From the NCBI RefSeq assembly GCF_011075055.1, contig NC_058155.1:6095537-6159536 (forward strand): a stretch of 64,000 nucleotides of DNA. Reading direction: 5' to 3'. The number at the start of each line of letters is the position of its first letter. Position 1 is the first letter of the stretch. This document shows, piece by piece, positions 37,357 to 49,915 of the stretch. The stretch is from Mangifera indica. Taxonomy: Eukaryota > Streptophyta > Magnoliopsida > Sapindales > Anacardiaceae. Position numbers and translations under genes: made by a program. Under the pieces are notes generated by a model. The model saw nothing but the letters and a program-made list of their open reading frames with translations, did not search any database and was not told the DNA's origin.

Positions 37357-39163
37357 ATTCATTGGCATGGTCCCAATGTGGCATCATATATGGGAAAATA
37401 CAACTATATATTTTAACTGTTGCTAATATTATCTTTAAACATTCTTATAATTTATCTCTAATAAATTCTATTAATGTAATATTTTTTTAAAACATTCATG
37501 TCAATTACATGATGAAATTGTCAAATGCAAAAGGTATTTCTGATTACATAATGAACCAGATTATTTTCTATTATTAATTAATTTTTTAAATTAAGGATTG
37601 AAGAAATAATAAGACGACAATAAATAATATGATAATACTATATATTTATTAAAATAACTACAACGAGTGTATATGTAATACCATTTTATTAATTTGAATG
37701 TAAATCGAAGTTTGGATAACAAATATAATATATTTATTGGCCTTGTCCCATTAACTGACATTGAAATTTAAACTAAATATCGGGGAAAGTAAATAATTTA
37801 ACTTTTTTAATCATGTTATATAATCCTAATCTAGTTTTTATGCATTATATCAATATAGTAAATCTAACTGTTTGATTCATCAGATTATATTTATATCATA
37901 TCAGTTTAGATTTTATGTTAAAGACTTTCAACTAATTACAATCGTATCGAATTTTTTAACCTTTATCTAACATTTTAATATTCGAATTAACCCGACATAA
38001 ATTGATCCAAAATTATCTATTTTTTACTCTTCAAAATATTTTATCATTTTAGTATCTTCACCAAACTACCTCAACATATTATTAATAAAACACACAATAT
38101 AATATTTTGTTTTATTAACAAATGCTTTAAAAATTTACATAATAAGACTTTTGAAACATGTCAACAATTAGATTAACTAAATCAAATTCTTATTACTTAT
38201 AATAAAATAAAATATTTAAACAAAAATAAAAAATAATATAAGTAATTATAATTATATAAAAATACAATTTATGCAATCTGTAAATATTTTAAATTTTTTA
38301 CTGTAAAAATACAATATATAATTGTAATATAAGTAAGAACTTTAAAAGATATTTATAATTTAACTAACCAAATTAAATTCTTACTACTTAATAATAAAAT
38401 AAAATATTTAAATCAAAATAAACAATAATATAATAAATTATAATTATATAAAAGTATAATTACATGAAATTTATAAGATTTTAACTGTTGTTAATATTGT
38501 GTTTTAACATTTCTCTAATTTATTTCTTACAAATTCTATTAAAGTAATATTTCTCTAAAATATTTGAATTAATTTGAGTTATATCAAGTTACTTTCGTAT
38601 GAACCTTAACATCACCCAATTTAATTTTGAGTCTTATTAAGTTGACTTGAAATAAATTTTGTCAAAAAATTCAACTCTAACCTAATATTTTTTATATCGT
38701 GTCATGTCAGGTTAACAGGTCATGTTAAAAATTGTTAGCTTAATACCCATTTTACCAATATCCCTAACCTTTGATCCTTAGCGTCTCAAACTTATTTTCA
38801 TTTATATTCTCATCTAAAAATCAGTTCAAAATCAAATAAATCAAGCATGAAAATCATATTAATTCAAATAAATAACTTTTCATTATATTATTTGATATAT
38901 TGTTTGAAGTTTTAAAATAAAAAATTTTGAAATTTCTTTGTATAGTAATGAATCTTATTATAGTTAATTTAATAAAATTGATTTATTACGTTAAATTTAC
39001 ATTAGAATAAAAGAATATATAGCTTTTTAGATAAACTGATGGACAATAGTATACTTCAATTTTTTGGTAGGATATTTTAAAATTCAAAAATTTACATAAC
39101 AAAATTTTTAAAATACAACAATAATCTTAGTAACCAATCACATTCTCTTTACCAAAAAACAAA
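37357..39163. other. Gene-free, very AT-rich stretch
   Basis: No gene is supported. Two similar blocks around 38160-38290 and 38350-38470 (taactaaatcaaattcttattactta... against taaccaaattaaattcttactactta...) indicate a local duplication of about 200 bases. The 37500-37750 part recurs inverted at 49880-49915 plus 50705-51250 and gives the pre-insertion version of the site occupied by the Mutator-like element at 49916. Confidence 0.5.
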
Positions 39164-40048
39164 GGCCAAAGGACTTATTCCCACCCCAGTTTTAGTTCAT
39201 TTCCAAACATCCACTCGTAGGGTTTCAGAAACCCAAATACCCCCCAATCATCGAATTTCTGTTAAACTTTTCAATTACTTACAAAGGTAAAAGCATTATT
39301 TTATTATTAATGTTAAAATAAATAAAATTACATCTCATTTTCCCCCTTTAATTTTAAAAACTAACAATTTCCCAACAAACTGAAAACCTGTTTTTCCCCT
39401 TAGGGTTTTATTTGTGCAAATCCAATGACCACTTCAAGAAGGTCTTCTACTGGCCTTCCCACCATCTTCCTCCCCAGTGGTTTCCCAATGTGGAAACTAT
39501 CGAAAAGTCAATCGAAATGGCCAACGATTTATGCGATGTAGCACAGATATGTGAGACATCACATGAATTTGTGCGACATCCAACCATTTGTGCTTCAGTC
39601 AAACAACACCCAAACATAAGTGTCATGTATGTGCATCGTTCAACTAACGCCCAAACATAAGCGTCATTCGATCAATGCACAGACATGAGTGTCATGTTTG
39701 TGCGTTGTCTGATCAACGTACAAATGGTCAAATATTGCACAAATTGTCAACTGTTTTAGTCTACTTTTTGGTGGTTTCCTAAAGAAGGTGGTCAACAGGC
39801 TGACCGATAAGCTTTCCAGAGCGGTTATCAGATTTGCAAAAATCAAACCCTATGGGTAAAATGCAAGTTTTCCATCTTTTGAGTGGGGGAAAATTATTAG
39901 TTTTTTAAACTAAAGAAGAAAAATAATGGTTTTCTCCTTATAACTAATTGAAAAAAGTTGAATGATAGATAGATATTTGGGTTTTTAAAACCCCGCAGGT
40001 AGATGTTTGGAAATGGACTAGATTTGGGTGGGAATAAGTCCTTTGGCC
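39164..40048. mobile_element. Non-autonomous Mutator-like element (885 bp) with 9-bp target duplication
   Basis: The left end, ggccaaaggacttattccca, is mirrored by the right end, tgggaataagtcctttggcc: the outer 20 bases are perfect inverted repeats. The terminal repeats extend inward over 80 bases (cattt(cc)aaacatc... against gatgtttggaaatg). The flanking 9-mers are identical: AAAAACAAA at 39155-39163 and 40049-40057. The interior (about 39400-39860) is GC-richer and contains a frame of 82 codons with no recognised similarity. This could be captured host sequence, as in Pack-MULEs, but that is inference. Confidence 0.9.
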
Positions 40049-42169
40049 AAAAACAAAATAAAAATTTCAAATAAAAATCAAGAAAAATCAAAGTAATTAT
40101 AGCCATATGAAAATACAACTAAATACAATTTCTAAGGATTTTAGCTACTGATGATATTTATCCTTCAACATTTTTTAATTTGCCCATAATAAATTATACT
40201 ACAATAAGCATTTCCTAAACATTCAGGTTAGTTCAAGTAAATTCGGGTTACTTTTGTGTCAACCCTAACATGACTTTATTTTGTTTTGAGTCATATTAGG
40301 TTGACCTAAATTAACTTTTATGTCAAAAAAACTCAACCCTAATATAATTTTTAACAAGTTGTATTGAAAATTGTAAGTTTAATATTAATACTATTATAAT
40401 ATTTGGACAAATTCACACAATACCTTTTGATAATTAAAACTAACAAATGAATTTGACAAATGGGTGGCAAATAGTTTTTTCAAACTTAAATAGTGGGAAT
40501 GTCATTTCAATAAACCTTGGGTGGCAAATAGTTCTTTTAAGCCTCCTATATCCACTTCTTCAAGTAACCCATTTGAAGTTTCACTTGTAAAGATTGTGTC
40601 TCTTTACAATAGTTCTTTGAATTTTTATCCAGTATACTAGTTTTCAGGATTGTACCCAAATATATTAGTTCGTCAAGATTGCATCCACTATAATAGTTTA
40701 TTCAAGATTTCACTCAAAATTGTTTGAATACAGAAAAATGAATGTCAATGCCTTTACAAGGTTGATACATGAAATGACCACAAGAGTTTATCTCAAATAA
40801 TTGAGTTGTAAGCTTAGGAGAGAAATTAGAGAAGAAAATGAGTATATGATTTTACATGTGTAATTTCTAATGTATTCCCAATCAAAGAGTGTTCGTTTTA
40901 TAGTCTTAGATGACTAAAATAACTTATATGACTGTTGGTTGGGGGAATAGATCCGTTGGGCATCAAAACCAATAATTTCTACAAAAAATCTGTGAGACAC
41001 ACGGGTGTTTGTCCTTCAATTTTTCCTTTTTTGCGCTCAGTCAATTTCAATCAAAGCTCCCAATGGTCAAATTTTCAAATGCGCCATTTGAGGGATAGGC
41101 ATCCCTATTTTTAAGATAAGCATCCTACCTTATACTTTCAAAATTCTAGAATGTTTAAGACATGAAAGGATGACCAAGGAATAGGTAGAGTGTCGGGCGT
41201 CTTTGATACATAGGCATGTGTTTTAAAGCACACGAGCTTGTTTTTTATTTGACCATGTTGACTTTGCCCAAAACTACACAAGAATTATGCACGACCATTT
41301 TTCCTCGTGTTTTGGCTTGACACATGGGCGTATAGTCATGATGCATGGGCATGTATGTCTTGTTTTTGCATTTTTTAATTTTTGTCTATTTGATAATGTT
41401 TTTTACATATTCCTTAGACAATGTTAGAGGTTAAAGCGTGTAATGAGTTATAGGATGGATATGGGAAGTTTGATCAAACCTAGACTGGTTATGTATATAG
41501 TTTGCATTATAAATGTGTTGTTTTGATATGTTGTATTTAAGACTTATTTTATGCATCAAAGGATGTTAGAGACCCAACGAATGTATGTTCAAAGGACTGT
41601 TGGATCTACACAACAGATCAACAAAGATATATTAAGATAGAGAAATACTCAAATATACAACAAAATTTCTCTATTTTAAGGTTAAAACAGATGAATAGTC
41701 AAGTAGAATTCACTTGAATTCAATTGACTAAATAACCTTGAGTTTATGTACTTAAATATACCTTGATCAAGAAAAGACCCAAACGCCCATACTAAGGAAA
41801 ATTACAAAACTGACCTATAGTAAAAAACTTTTAGATACATATATCTTACATTATGTGTTGCACAACATAATGATTATAGAAAATGGATTGGAGACTATGT
41901 AAGAGATTAATAAAGCAAATAGTAATACAATAAATTAAGGAGAAAGAATATATATGATTTATTTCGATTCACTTAAAACCCATACTAAGTCAAACAAGGT
42001 CAATATTACCATTTTATTCAATTTATCAAGCTTTCTTTAAAAATAAAAATAAAAGGGTAAAAGATAAACAATGCTCAAATGCATAGCTCAATATGATAAG
42101 TATGCATTTTATTCTATACGACTATGCCGGAACAAGAAAATTTATTTAACAAAAAGAAAGTACATAACA

Positions 42170-42589
42170 TTACTGGGTCCATGGAAGACAAGTGTGATTA
42201 CCAATCATTGGAAGCATACAAGCAAGATTATATTGTGAGGTAATAATCCATTTGCATTTTCTGCAGTCATCTATGTTCGAGTCGAAGATTTTGACGTTAT
42301 GGTTCTGACCAGAAAATAGAAAACTGCAATACAACTTAGTTGGTGGAAAAAACCCATCTCGAAAATGATAACTCATAGTCTCACCTTTAGCAATAATGTT
42401 ATGAATGAGCGTTGGCTGGCGCAACTTAGAAACGAGCTTACAATCTGCAGTAATGCTCTCACCAGTAGTTTCCAAACCATTAAGGACACTTAAAGTTCTG
42501 CTTGGTCGATGGAAAAAAGCAGCATCGCACATAATCATGTATGGAAGTAGCAGAATCATAAACAAGATAAGCTTGTTGAATGAATTCAT
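42170..42589 (-). CDS. S1-type plant self-incompatibility protein homologue (SPH), secreted
   Basis: This is a single-exon frame of 139 aa. Residues 1-23 form a signal peptide (hydrophobic LILFMILLLPYMIM, cleavage near CDA). The mature part has the S1/SPH layout: an N-terminal strand with ITADCKL, a central YHFRDGF stretch (family: W-x-F), TKLYCSFLF (family: FWCxF), VKIFD, the paired cysteines DDCRKCKW, and a C-terminal cysteine pair (LACM, NHTC). Family members are small secreted beta-sandwich proteins. The poppy S-protein is the pistil ligand in self-incompatibility, while most SPHs have unknown roles as possible secreted signals. The start is the only upstream ATG and matches the dead copy at 17077, codon for codon. 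That copy is the inverted-repeat partner, so this is the surviving member. No adjacent gene suggests a partner. Confidence 0.85.
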   Translation of the reverse strand: MNSFNKLILFMILLLPYMIMCDAAFFHRPSRTLSVLNGLETTGESITADCKLVSKLRQPTLIHNIIAKGETMSYHFRDGFFPPTKLYCSFLFSGQNHNVKIFDSNIDDCRKCKWIITSQYNLACMLPMIGNHTCLPWTQ

Positions 42590-42925
42590 GCTTGTTACTG
42601 ATTATTAGAAAGGGCAAAATCTGCAAGAATTGAGGGATGAATTTTGATCTTACTAAGGTCAAAAGAAAATGAAAAAATGAATTTAAAGTCCATTAAACAG
42701 AACCTTATAACAATGTTATGTACATAAACAATGTTATGCCCATCTATAGTAATTTATTGATGTTTATTTGACCACGTATTGAACTTTTATGGTAAATTTT
42801 AACTGAAAATTAATTGTATGCTTAATTAGGCATTGGGCTTCCCCTTTAGTCAATGCCTTTATTGATCCAAATCATAAATGTTTAGTATTCTTTGTTGTCT
42901 TTTCTAATTATAAATAATATAATAA

Positions 42926-43072
42926 AACTATGTATACATATTTTGTATATACATATACATATATATTTGATGTATATTATCAAATGATCAGGTATTTTTA
43001 AATTAAAAATAAATTACATCAAATTACATGATAACACATCATCTGTGTATCAAAAAGTAAATTCGTATAACA
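42926..43072. mobile_element. AT-rich fold-back MITE, copy 5
   Basis: It begins aactatgtatacatattttg and ends aaaaagtaaattcgtata, with the inner inverted motif atcaaatgatc/aattacatgat around a ttttaaattaaaaat core. It lies upstream of the S1-homologue (minus strand). I did not see it at the equivalent place near 16750-16900 in the left arm, so it probably inserted after the inverted duplication. Confidence 0.5.
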
Positions 43073-43147
43073 TTGTTGTAAATAATATATTTTGAATATT
43101 ACTATATGTGTTACTATTTCCAAAATGATGTGACAAAAAAAACATAT

Positions 43148-46100
43148 CCCAAATGATGTGTTCCTACATGTGACCATGAGATGTAAGTAAATTACTATTT
43201 ATCTCAAATTTTATGTCCACAATGATACATCATACGATGTATTAAGACCCAAACTAGGTCTTGATCCAATTAAAAGGCTAGTATCTAAATTAATTGAATC
43301 GACTAGCTAGGTAGATCGATGATGTCAATATAATATAATTAATATGTTAAAATAGGTTTTAGCTATACTAATGTCAACATGATACTTAAACAATTTGATC
43401 TAACAGTTAAATCACAATCTGTTACGATTCACACAATTAAACTCAGGTCAATTTAGTTTGAAGGCTACAACAAGTTTTAGCCACATCCCAAGTTTGATTT
43501 GTCACTAATTTAGTCAAACTGACAGATCTAATCTGAGTTTTAAAACGCTAATATCATATACGAGCATTGATATATTTTTTTAAATAATAATATATGTATG
43601 ATGACACATTTTTTTTTATGATTTTTGGAATATGTTTTGGATAAATAGGATTAAGCATATTTCCTTTTGTATTGAAATATTATTACCTGATGTTATTTTT
43701 TAAATTAAAATTGTTTCAATTTTTTCTTTGTTTAAGACTTGGTGTAATAAGGAGATTTACAAAAATTTCACATCAGAAAGAAACACTTTAACAAATCATT
43801 TCACCCACTATCAATAAGCTCAACTTAAATCCAAAAATATCTTATATATTGCAAAAAAGACAAACAAACAACTCTGAAATATATATGAATTAAAATGCAT
43901 GCCACAAAATGCTCACTAGATACCATAACACTTTCAAATTGGCAATGGGTCTAATCAAAATTCACAAATGTTTCTTGGGCAAAAAAATGGCAAAGAGCTG
44001 AGGAACATGTTCAAAGAATTTGGGAATTTCTTCCATATTTGTTGGAGACTCTAATAAAAAGAAAAATAGTTTCACATCTAATAAAATTGAGTAAAATGAG
44101 TAGATTGTATCTTAACACAAGCCAATTGATTTTGTATAACATGAGTTTCAATCTCTACACTTATGACCTAATATATTTATGATATGATATCAGAGCACAA
44201 GCTAAATAGTTAAAGTGTTTTTGGATACAGATAACAAAATATATTTCTGACATAGTATCAAAGCACGAGTCAAACGATAAGTCTAACAACCTAAAGTGTT
44301 TTTAGATACAAATAATAACGCATCCAACCAAAAACCAACTGACTCAAACGGCGAGTATAACGGCCTATGGTATATAAAAAGAAAAAGTGTCTCACATCTA
44401 ATAAAATTAAATAAAGTGAGTGATATATAAATGTGTGGATTGCACCTTTACACAAACTAATTGGTTTTTAATCACATGATTTTTTGTAATATGAGTTTTA
44501 ATCTTCACACTTATAGAGTCAATATATATTTTCGACAATATTACAGCTCTAGTTAGCTTTCAAATTTTCATAAAATTTGGAATTTGTTCTTCTAAGGTTT
44601 AAAATAATGTGTTTGCACTACTAGTACTTTGTTAGGACTCATATTTATGTGTCCCGCAGGGCAAAAGGGCAAAGAAAAAAAGGCAACAGCAGGGCACTTG
44701 GAAGTCAGGAGGTTGCGCAGGTAGCAGTGGTTCAAGTATCAACAAGTGGGTTTATACGGGGGAGTCCAAGTGAAGAGGAAAGGGCACCGGAATATAAGGA
44801 AAAGGCAGAGGAAGAGCAGGGGATTCTGAAGAAAATTCTGGAGGAGTCTAGGGGAGAGTAGCAGGCCTCTCGAATGCCTTGCACCATCTTGTTGTTTTCG
44901 TAAACTGAGTCTGTTTTCATGTTTTGTAATTTGATTCTGTTTTGGAGTTTGAATTCACAGCCACAGTTTGTATTAGACTAAACAATGGGCCCTATATGTG
45001 GGGGTTGGGCCTTGGGCTTTTTACATCAATGGGTCAGTCTGGTTCAAAGACCTATTACTGTATGAGCCTAAGCCCAACCTAGGACCCTCCCAAATGATGT
45101 GTTCCTACATGTAACCATGAGATGTAAATTGCTACTTATCTCAAATTTTATGTCCTCCATGATGCATCATACAATGTTTTTAGACCCAAACCAGGTCTTG
45201 ATTCATTTAAAGGTTGGTCTCTAAATTAACTGAATCGACTAGTCAGATTGATCGATGATATCAATATAATATGATTAATATTTAAAAATGAGTTTTAGCT
45301 ATACTATTGTCAACATGGTGCTTAAATCAACATGATGCTTAAATAATTTGACCTAACGGTTAATCATAATGTGATACAATTCACACAATTAAACTCAGGT
45401 CAATTTAGTTTGATGGCCACAACAAGTTTTAGCCATGCCCCAAGTTTGATTTGTCATTGATTTAGTTGAACTAGCAACTCTAATCTGAGTTTTAAAACAC
45501 TAATGTTATATATGATCATTGATATATCTTGTTAAATAATGATATAGGGATGATGACATATTTTTTATGTGATTTTCGGAATATGTTTTGGATAAATAGG
45601 GTTAAGCATTCTGTTGGTCAAAGTCTTGTATTTACTTATTTCTTTTTGTATTGAAATATTATCACCTAATGTTATTTTTTAAATTAAAGTTGTTTCAATT
45701 ATTTCTTTGTTTAAGACTAGGTGTAACAAGGAGATTTACAAAAATTTCATATTAGAAAGAAACACTTTAACAAATCATTTCACCCATTATCAATAAACTC
45801 AACTTAAATCCAAAAATCTCTTATATATTGCAAAAAAGGCAAACAAACAACTCTGAAATATACATGAACTAAAATGCATGCCACAAAATGCTCACTAGAT
45901 ACCATAACACTTTCAAATTGGCAGTGGGTCCAATCATAATTCACAAACATTTCTTGGGCAAAATGGAAAGAGCTGAGGAACCTGTTCAAAGAATTCGGGA
46001 ATTTCTTCAATATTTGTTGGAGGCTTAAATTTTAAAAAAAAAATTTCATATATAATAAAATTGAGTAAAATGAGTGGTATATGAGTGTATAGATTGCACC

Positions 46101-47050
46101 TTAATATAGTCAGTTGGTTTTTAACTAATTAGTTTTGTGTAATATAAGTTTTGATCTCAATATTTATAAACCTAATATATTATCGATATGGTATCAAAAT
46201 ACAAACCAAACAGCATACTTAACAGCTTCAAGTGTTTCTAAATACAAGTGATAACATACACAGTCAAAAACCGGTTGAGCTAAATGACGGATTTAACAGC
46301 TTTTGATAATTACACTTGAGCGAGGTTGTTTGAAACTCAAATAAAAAAAAAAATCATATCTAATAAAATTAAGTAAAGTAAGTAGTATATAAGTGTGTGA
46401 ATTAAACTTAACACAAATTAATTGATTTTCAACTACTTAATTTTATATAATATAAATTTTAATTTTCATACTTATATAGACCTAATATATATTCTCGATA
46501 ATAGCATGACTCTAGTTAGCGTTCAAATTTTAATAAAATTTGGAGTTTATCCTACCAGGGTTTAAAATAGTGTGTTTGTACTACTATTTGTTGGGACTCA
46601 TATTTATGTGTCCCGCAGGACAAAAGGGCAAATTAAAAAGGCAGCAGCAGGGCACTTGGAAGTCAGGAGGTTGGGCAGGTGGCAGTGGTTCAAGCACCAA
46701 AAAGTGGGTCCATACGGGGGAGTCCAAGTGAAAAGGAAAGGGCAACGGAATATAAGGAAAAGGCAGCGAAGAGCAGGGGATTCTGAAGAAAATTCTGGAG
46801 GAGTCTACTGGAGAGTAGCAGGCCTCTCGAATGCCTTGCACCCATCTTCTTGTTTTCGTAACCTGAGCTGTTTTCATGTTTTGTAATTTGATGCTGTTGT
46901 GGGGTCTGAATTCACAGCCACAGTTTGTATTAGATTGAACAATTGAAAGAAGTTGTATTGAGTTATATTTAAGAAATTGTATTTCATTCTGGAGCTTATT
47001 ACGAGGAATACAAATACAGTGGCTATTTCCATTTGAATATACAATATCAT
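43148..47050. repeat. Direct tandem duplication of a ~1.94-kb unit
   Basis: Unit 1 starts at cccaaatgatgtgttcctac (43148) and unit 2 at 45089, an offset of 1941. Near the far end the offset is 1959 (atatttatgtgtcccgcagg at 44641 and 46600). Both units carry the same GC-richer end block: a region of about 220 bases from the gcaaaagggcaaa string through ggcctctcgaatgccttgca to cacagccacagtttgtatta. Frames of 62-104 codons over that block are not recognised. Unit 2 alone continues into 46930-47190. Confidence 0.8.
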
Positions 47051-47190
47051 TCCATTCATTAATTGCTTATAGTTGGTTTCGTTGACTGCCGTTGGAAGTA
47101 ACCGGACGTGAGTGGTCGAGGCACATTCTGCCTTGAAGGGGGCAGCGGAGTGCCGAGCAGTGTAGAGTGGTATCCAGACAGCAGAATTCC
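46600..47190. mobile_element. Possible LTR-retroelement remnant with primer-binding-like site
   Basis: The block following the duplicated GC-richer segment ends at tagagtggtatccagacagcag (47164-47185). This resembles, with an extra base, the TGGTATCAGAGC primer-binding site that plant retrotransposons use with initiator methionine tRNA. The preceding 250 bases have the look of a long terminal repeat (a gttgtattgag...cattctggagctt region), but I cannot define TG...CA ends, and no gag or pol frame follows. This is a tentative call. Confidence 0.3.
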
Positions 47191-47429
47191 CATGTATCTA
47201 TCATACTTTTTTTTTCCATGTTCAACTTACTCTTGGTGACAAAAGTTTAGTGTGAACTAAGTTTAAGGTCAAAAAGAAATTTAAAATAGTATATATATTG
47301 TTTCTATTTAATGAGTGTTTATCACTCACATTTTCCTATTTTGTCTACTTTTTAAGAGATAAGATCGAATGATAGCTTTGAAAAGAGGTGTCGACAAACA
47401 TAAGTAGCGGAAGACTTTTACATCATTTC

Positions 47430-48339
47430 TCATTTTTATTAAGTATTTTTGTGTTTTCAGTGTATTATGAATTTGACTTTCAATAATTAACGATGAAGAC
47501 TCTATTTTCATGTATTAGGAACATTCTTTGCACTTTTTTCATATTCAGTATTAATAAAGAATATTTTAGTAGTTTTACTAATAAAAATTGTTTCAAGATT
47601 TTTATTTTTAATTTTATTTAAATGAAGGCTTGATTGATTAATGCTAGTAATACTTTCCCCTAGAGGATAGAACTTCTAGAGAAAATATCACAACATTCAA
47701 TAAGAATAGTTTTTCGTACAATTTCTCAACGAAAATGATGATTCACTATCTCTGAAAAATACCTTATCCAAAATTCAAATTTGATGAATGGTCATACATC
47801 TCAACATACACAAGCGTCCCTCTACTTTATGGGCAATCGAGCTTGTACTCCTATGTGCACAAGCATGGGCATACATCATTGTGTTGCACAGTTGTACATG
47901 AGTCTAAATACATAGAATATCAATTAGAATAATATGAAAAAGATGATTTATTTTGTAAATACTCGTATATATATTTTGTCTTTTTTACATTGTCGCTACA
48001 TTATGTAGTTAGAAATATCTTTTGCATAATACAGTCTCATCCAAAATAAACACCAACCATATACTACAGAGATAGGAATTAATTGGGAAATTGATAAATA
48101 ATTCGATTAACTATGTTTTGTCGAGGGAATTGATATGGATAAAGCTAGATTAATCTTTCACCTTGTCTAATCTATATAACTATTGTAAATAGACATAAAT
48201 ACCCTCTGATGCAACTAAATTAATAAAATTAAATAATTCGATTCAAATAAATAACATCAGTAATCATTCAAAAAAAAAAAAGAAAACTTTTCCATAAGTA
48301 ATGCAACTATGCCATTGAATACTATTTATGCCAATTAAT
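47430..48339. other. Gene-free stretch downstream of the minus-strand PMEI gene
   Basis: The sequence is AT-rich with no supportable gene. The part next to 48340 must hold the PMEI 3' UTR and polyadenylation signals. A tcgattaactatg.../aattcgatt pattern occurs near 48100 and 48235, with no known meaning. Confidence 0.35.
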
Positions 48340-48954
48340 TCAGCGCATCTTATTGGTAACCGTATAACCGATGTCACTATAAATCAGCACATGATTATTT
48401 CTAGCCCTAACTGAATCCACATCTTTAGATTGAAATCCCTCAGATTTCAGTTTGTCTGCACAGTAATATGCACCATCAGACGCAACTTTTGCATCATAAT
48501 TTGCAGTCATAGGATCTACATCCAAGTCGCTCAAAGCACTTTTGAATGAATTCACAGTGTACTGATATTGTGAAATGCAGAACTCAAGTGCCGATTTCAG
48601 TCTCGGTGAAGATTTTTCCTTCTTCGCCATTGCATCAATGTATTTTAGGCTGTTTGTGGAATTAGATATAGCCAAGTTTAGCGCTATCTTAGCCAGCAAT
48701 CTCACGTTTGTTGTAGACAAGGCTTTAGGATCTAACGCGAGAGCGGCTACACAATCCTTGTAACTACATTGGGAAGTTTCTTCGCAAACACTCCTGACTA
48801 AACTGGATGGACCATTGTTGCTGGATGCCACGAGGGCAAGCGCCGGCAAAAGAGAGTGAATAAGTAATAAGAAAGAAATAGAAAATACTTGTGTTATGAT
48901 CATCAATGGAGGAGAATTATGATGAAAAGCCATTGAAGTTTTGTGTGCATACAT
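48340..48954 (-). CDS. Plant invertase/pectin methylesterase inhibitor-domain protein (PMEI superfamily)
   Basis: This is an intronless frame of 204 aa, the second intact PMEI gene. Residues 1-43 include a hydrophobic signal core (about 18-32, MIITQVFSISFLLL) and a cleavage region after PALA. Conserved cysteines are C57, C68, C126 and C165. C63 is an additional cysteine in the first loop that the gene at 12411 lacks; that gene has an extra C139 instead. The motif CSYKDCVAALALDPKALS and the helical LKSALEFC segment place it in the putative invertase-inhibitor branch. It would be secreted and inhibit an invertase or pectin methylesterase; the target is unknown. It is on the opposite strand to the other complete copies and is the mirror partner of the broken gene at 36773-37356. 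The start at 48954 was chosen by alignment of N-termini; M8 is an alternative. Confidence 0.9.
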   Translation of the reverse strand: MYAHKTSMAFHHNSPPLMIITQVFSISFLLLIHSLLPALALVASSNNGPSSLVRSVCEETSQCSYKDCVAALALDPKALSTTNVRLLAKIALNLAISNSTNSLKYIDAMAKKEKSSPRLKSALEFCISQYQYTVNSFKSALSDLDVDPMTANYDAKVASDGAYYCADKLKSEGFQSKDVDSVRARNNHVLIYSDIGYTVTNKMR

Positions 48955-49010
48955 GGTTATAGAAGTAAATATACAAGTAAATGAAAATTTGGGTTGTATT
49001 TAAAAGGTAT

Positions 49011-49200
49011 TGAGAACTTGCTATAAAAGGGCAATATCAAAAAATAACAAATTAGGTTTATTGACTCTTTAATGCAGAATCCTGTAAATATGGAAGTCAG
49101 TAGAGTTTTCGGTTGTCCTTGGAAGGTTTTGAGAACTTGCTCTATAATGTCGTTATGAAATAATAACAAAGGACAATAATTTGCTAATTTTTAATTACCA
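49011..49200 (-). repeat. 119-bp tandem promoter duplication upstream of the minus-strand PMEI
   Basis: The sequence tgagaacttgct occurs at 49011 and again at 49130, 119 bases apart. Each is followed by a similar ataaaa.../ataatg...aataacaaa block. This mirrors the 119-bp module pair before the PMEI gene at 12411. In minus-strand orientation the module nearer the gene gives ttttatagcaagttctcaa, where 'tttata' could act as a TATA element about 70 bases before the ATG. Confidence 0.6.
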
Positions 49201-49572
49201 AAATAACATCTTGTAATCTAGGTTCTTTTTTAATGGATATAGATTTATAATTGATAACTATATGTTAAAAATAGAAAAACGAATAACTTTTAAATATAAA
49301 TCAATAACTATAAATTAAAAAAAAAAGATAAATAAGCTCTTTTTTATCTATAAATATTTTTAAAAATTGGATTTTTTTTGTTATAACAAAAAATCATACT
49401 TGAGTCTTAAATAAATTCATAGGTCCACACATTAATCCCATAACAATTAAATTAAGTAAATCAATAGTTTGATCTTAAAATATAATCAAAGAAGATTTAA
49501 ATTTATATTCCTATAAATAAAACCTCCTCTAAGTACAATGACTATTGTATCCCTACTGTTAACAAATTTTAT

Positions 49573-49745
49573 TAAATAATATTATGTATATATATTTGTT
49601 GTATATAATTTAATATACAGATAATATATTATCATATAATTAACTATCATTTGTTTTTAATTAAAAATTATTTAATTACACAAGAATATATTATCTATAT
49701 ATCTAAAATATATATAAAAAATATCTAAAAATCATTTTATTAAAT
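49573..49745. mobile_element. AT-rich fold-back MITE, copy 6
   Basis: The left arm attatgtatatatatttgtt and right arm aatatatataaaaaatatct surround inner inverted motifs tatcatataatt/aattacacaag and a tttttaattaaaaattattt core. It is part of the same family as the copy at 11813. Confidence 0.5.
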
Positions 49746-49915
49746 TTTACTATAAGAAAACAAAACTTCCTAAGTAGAAGTTTGACTTTTTCAAACTTAA
49801 CATATTGGAATTTGTCATTTTCAACAAACCTCATATTTAAAATGGTCTTGTGGCATTAGCTTAATAATTAGTATAATTTTCAATGTGCTAGTGGGACAAG
49901 GCCAATAAATATGTA

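Larger units (their letters stand above)
40240..47430. repeat. Right arm of the large interrupted inverted duplication
   Basis: This is the reverse-complement partner of 15550-20130; the pairing is listed there. It is longer because of an internal direct duplication (43148-47050) and carries the intact S1-homologue. Positions 40560-41430 have no counterpart in the left arm. No gene other than the S1-homologue is supported here. Confidence 0.75.

Noticed and set aside
39412..39660. 82-codon frame on +
   Set aside because: It lies entirely inside the Mutator-like element at 39164-40048 and matches no known protein; at most it is captured sequence.
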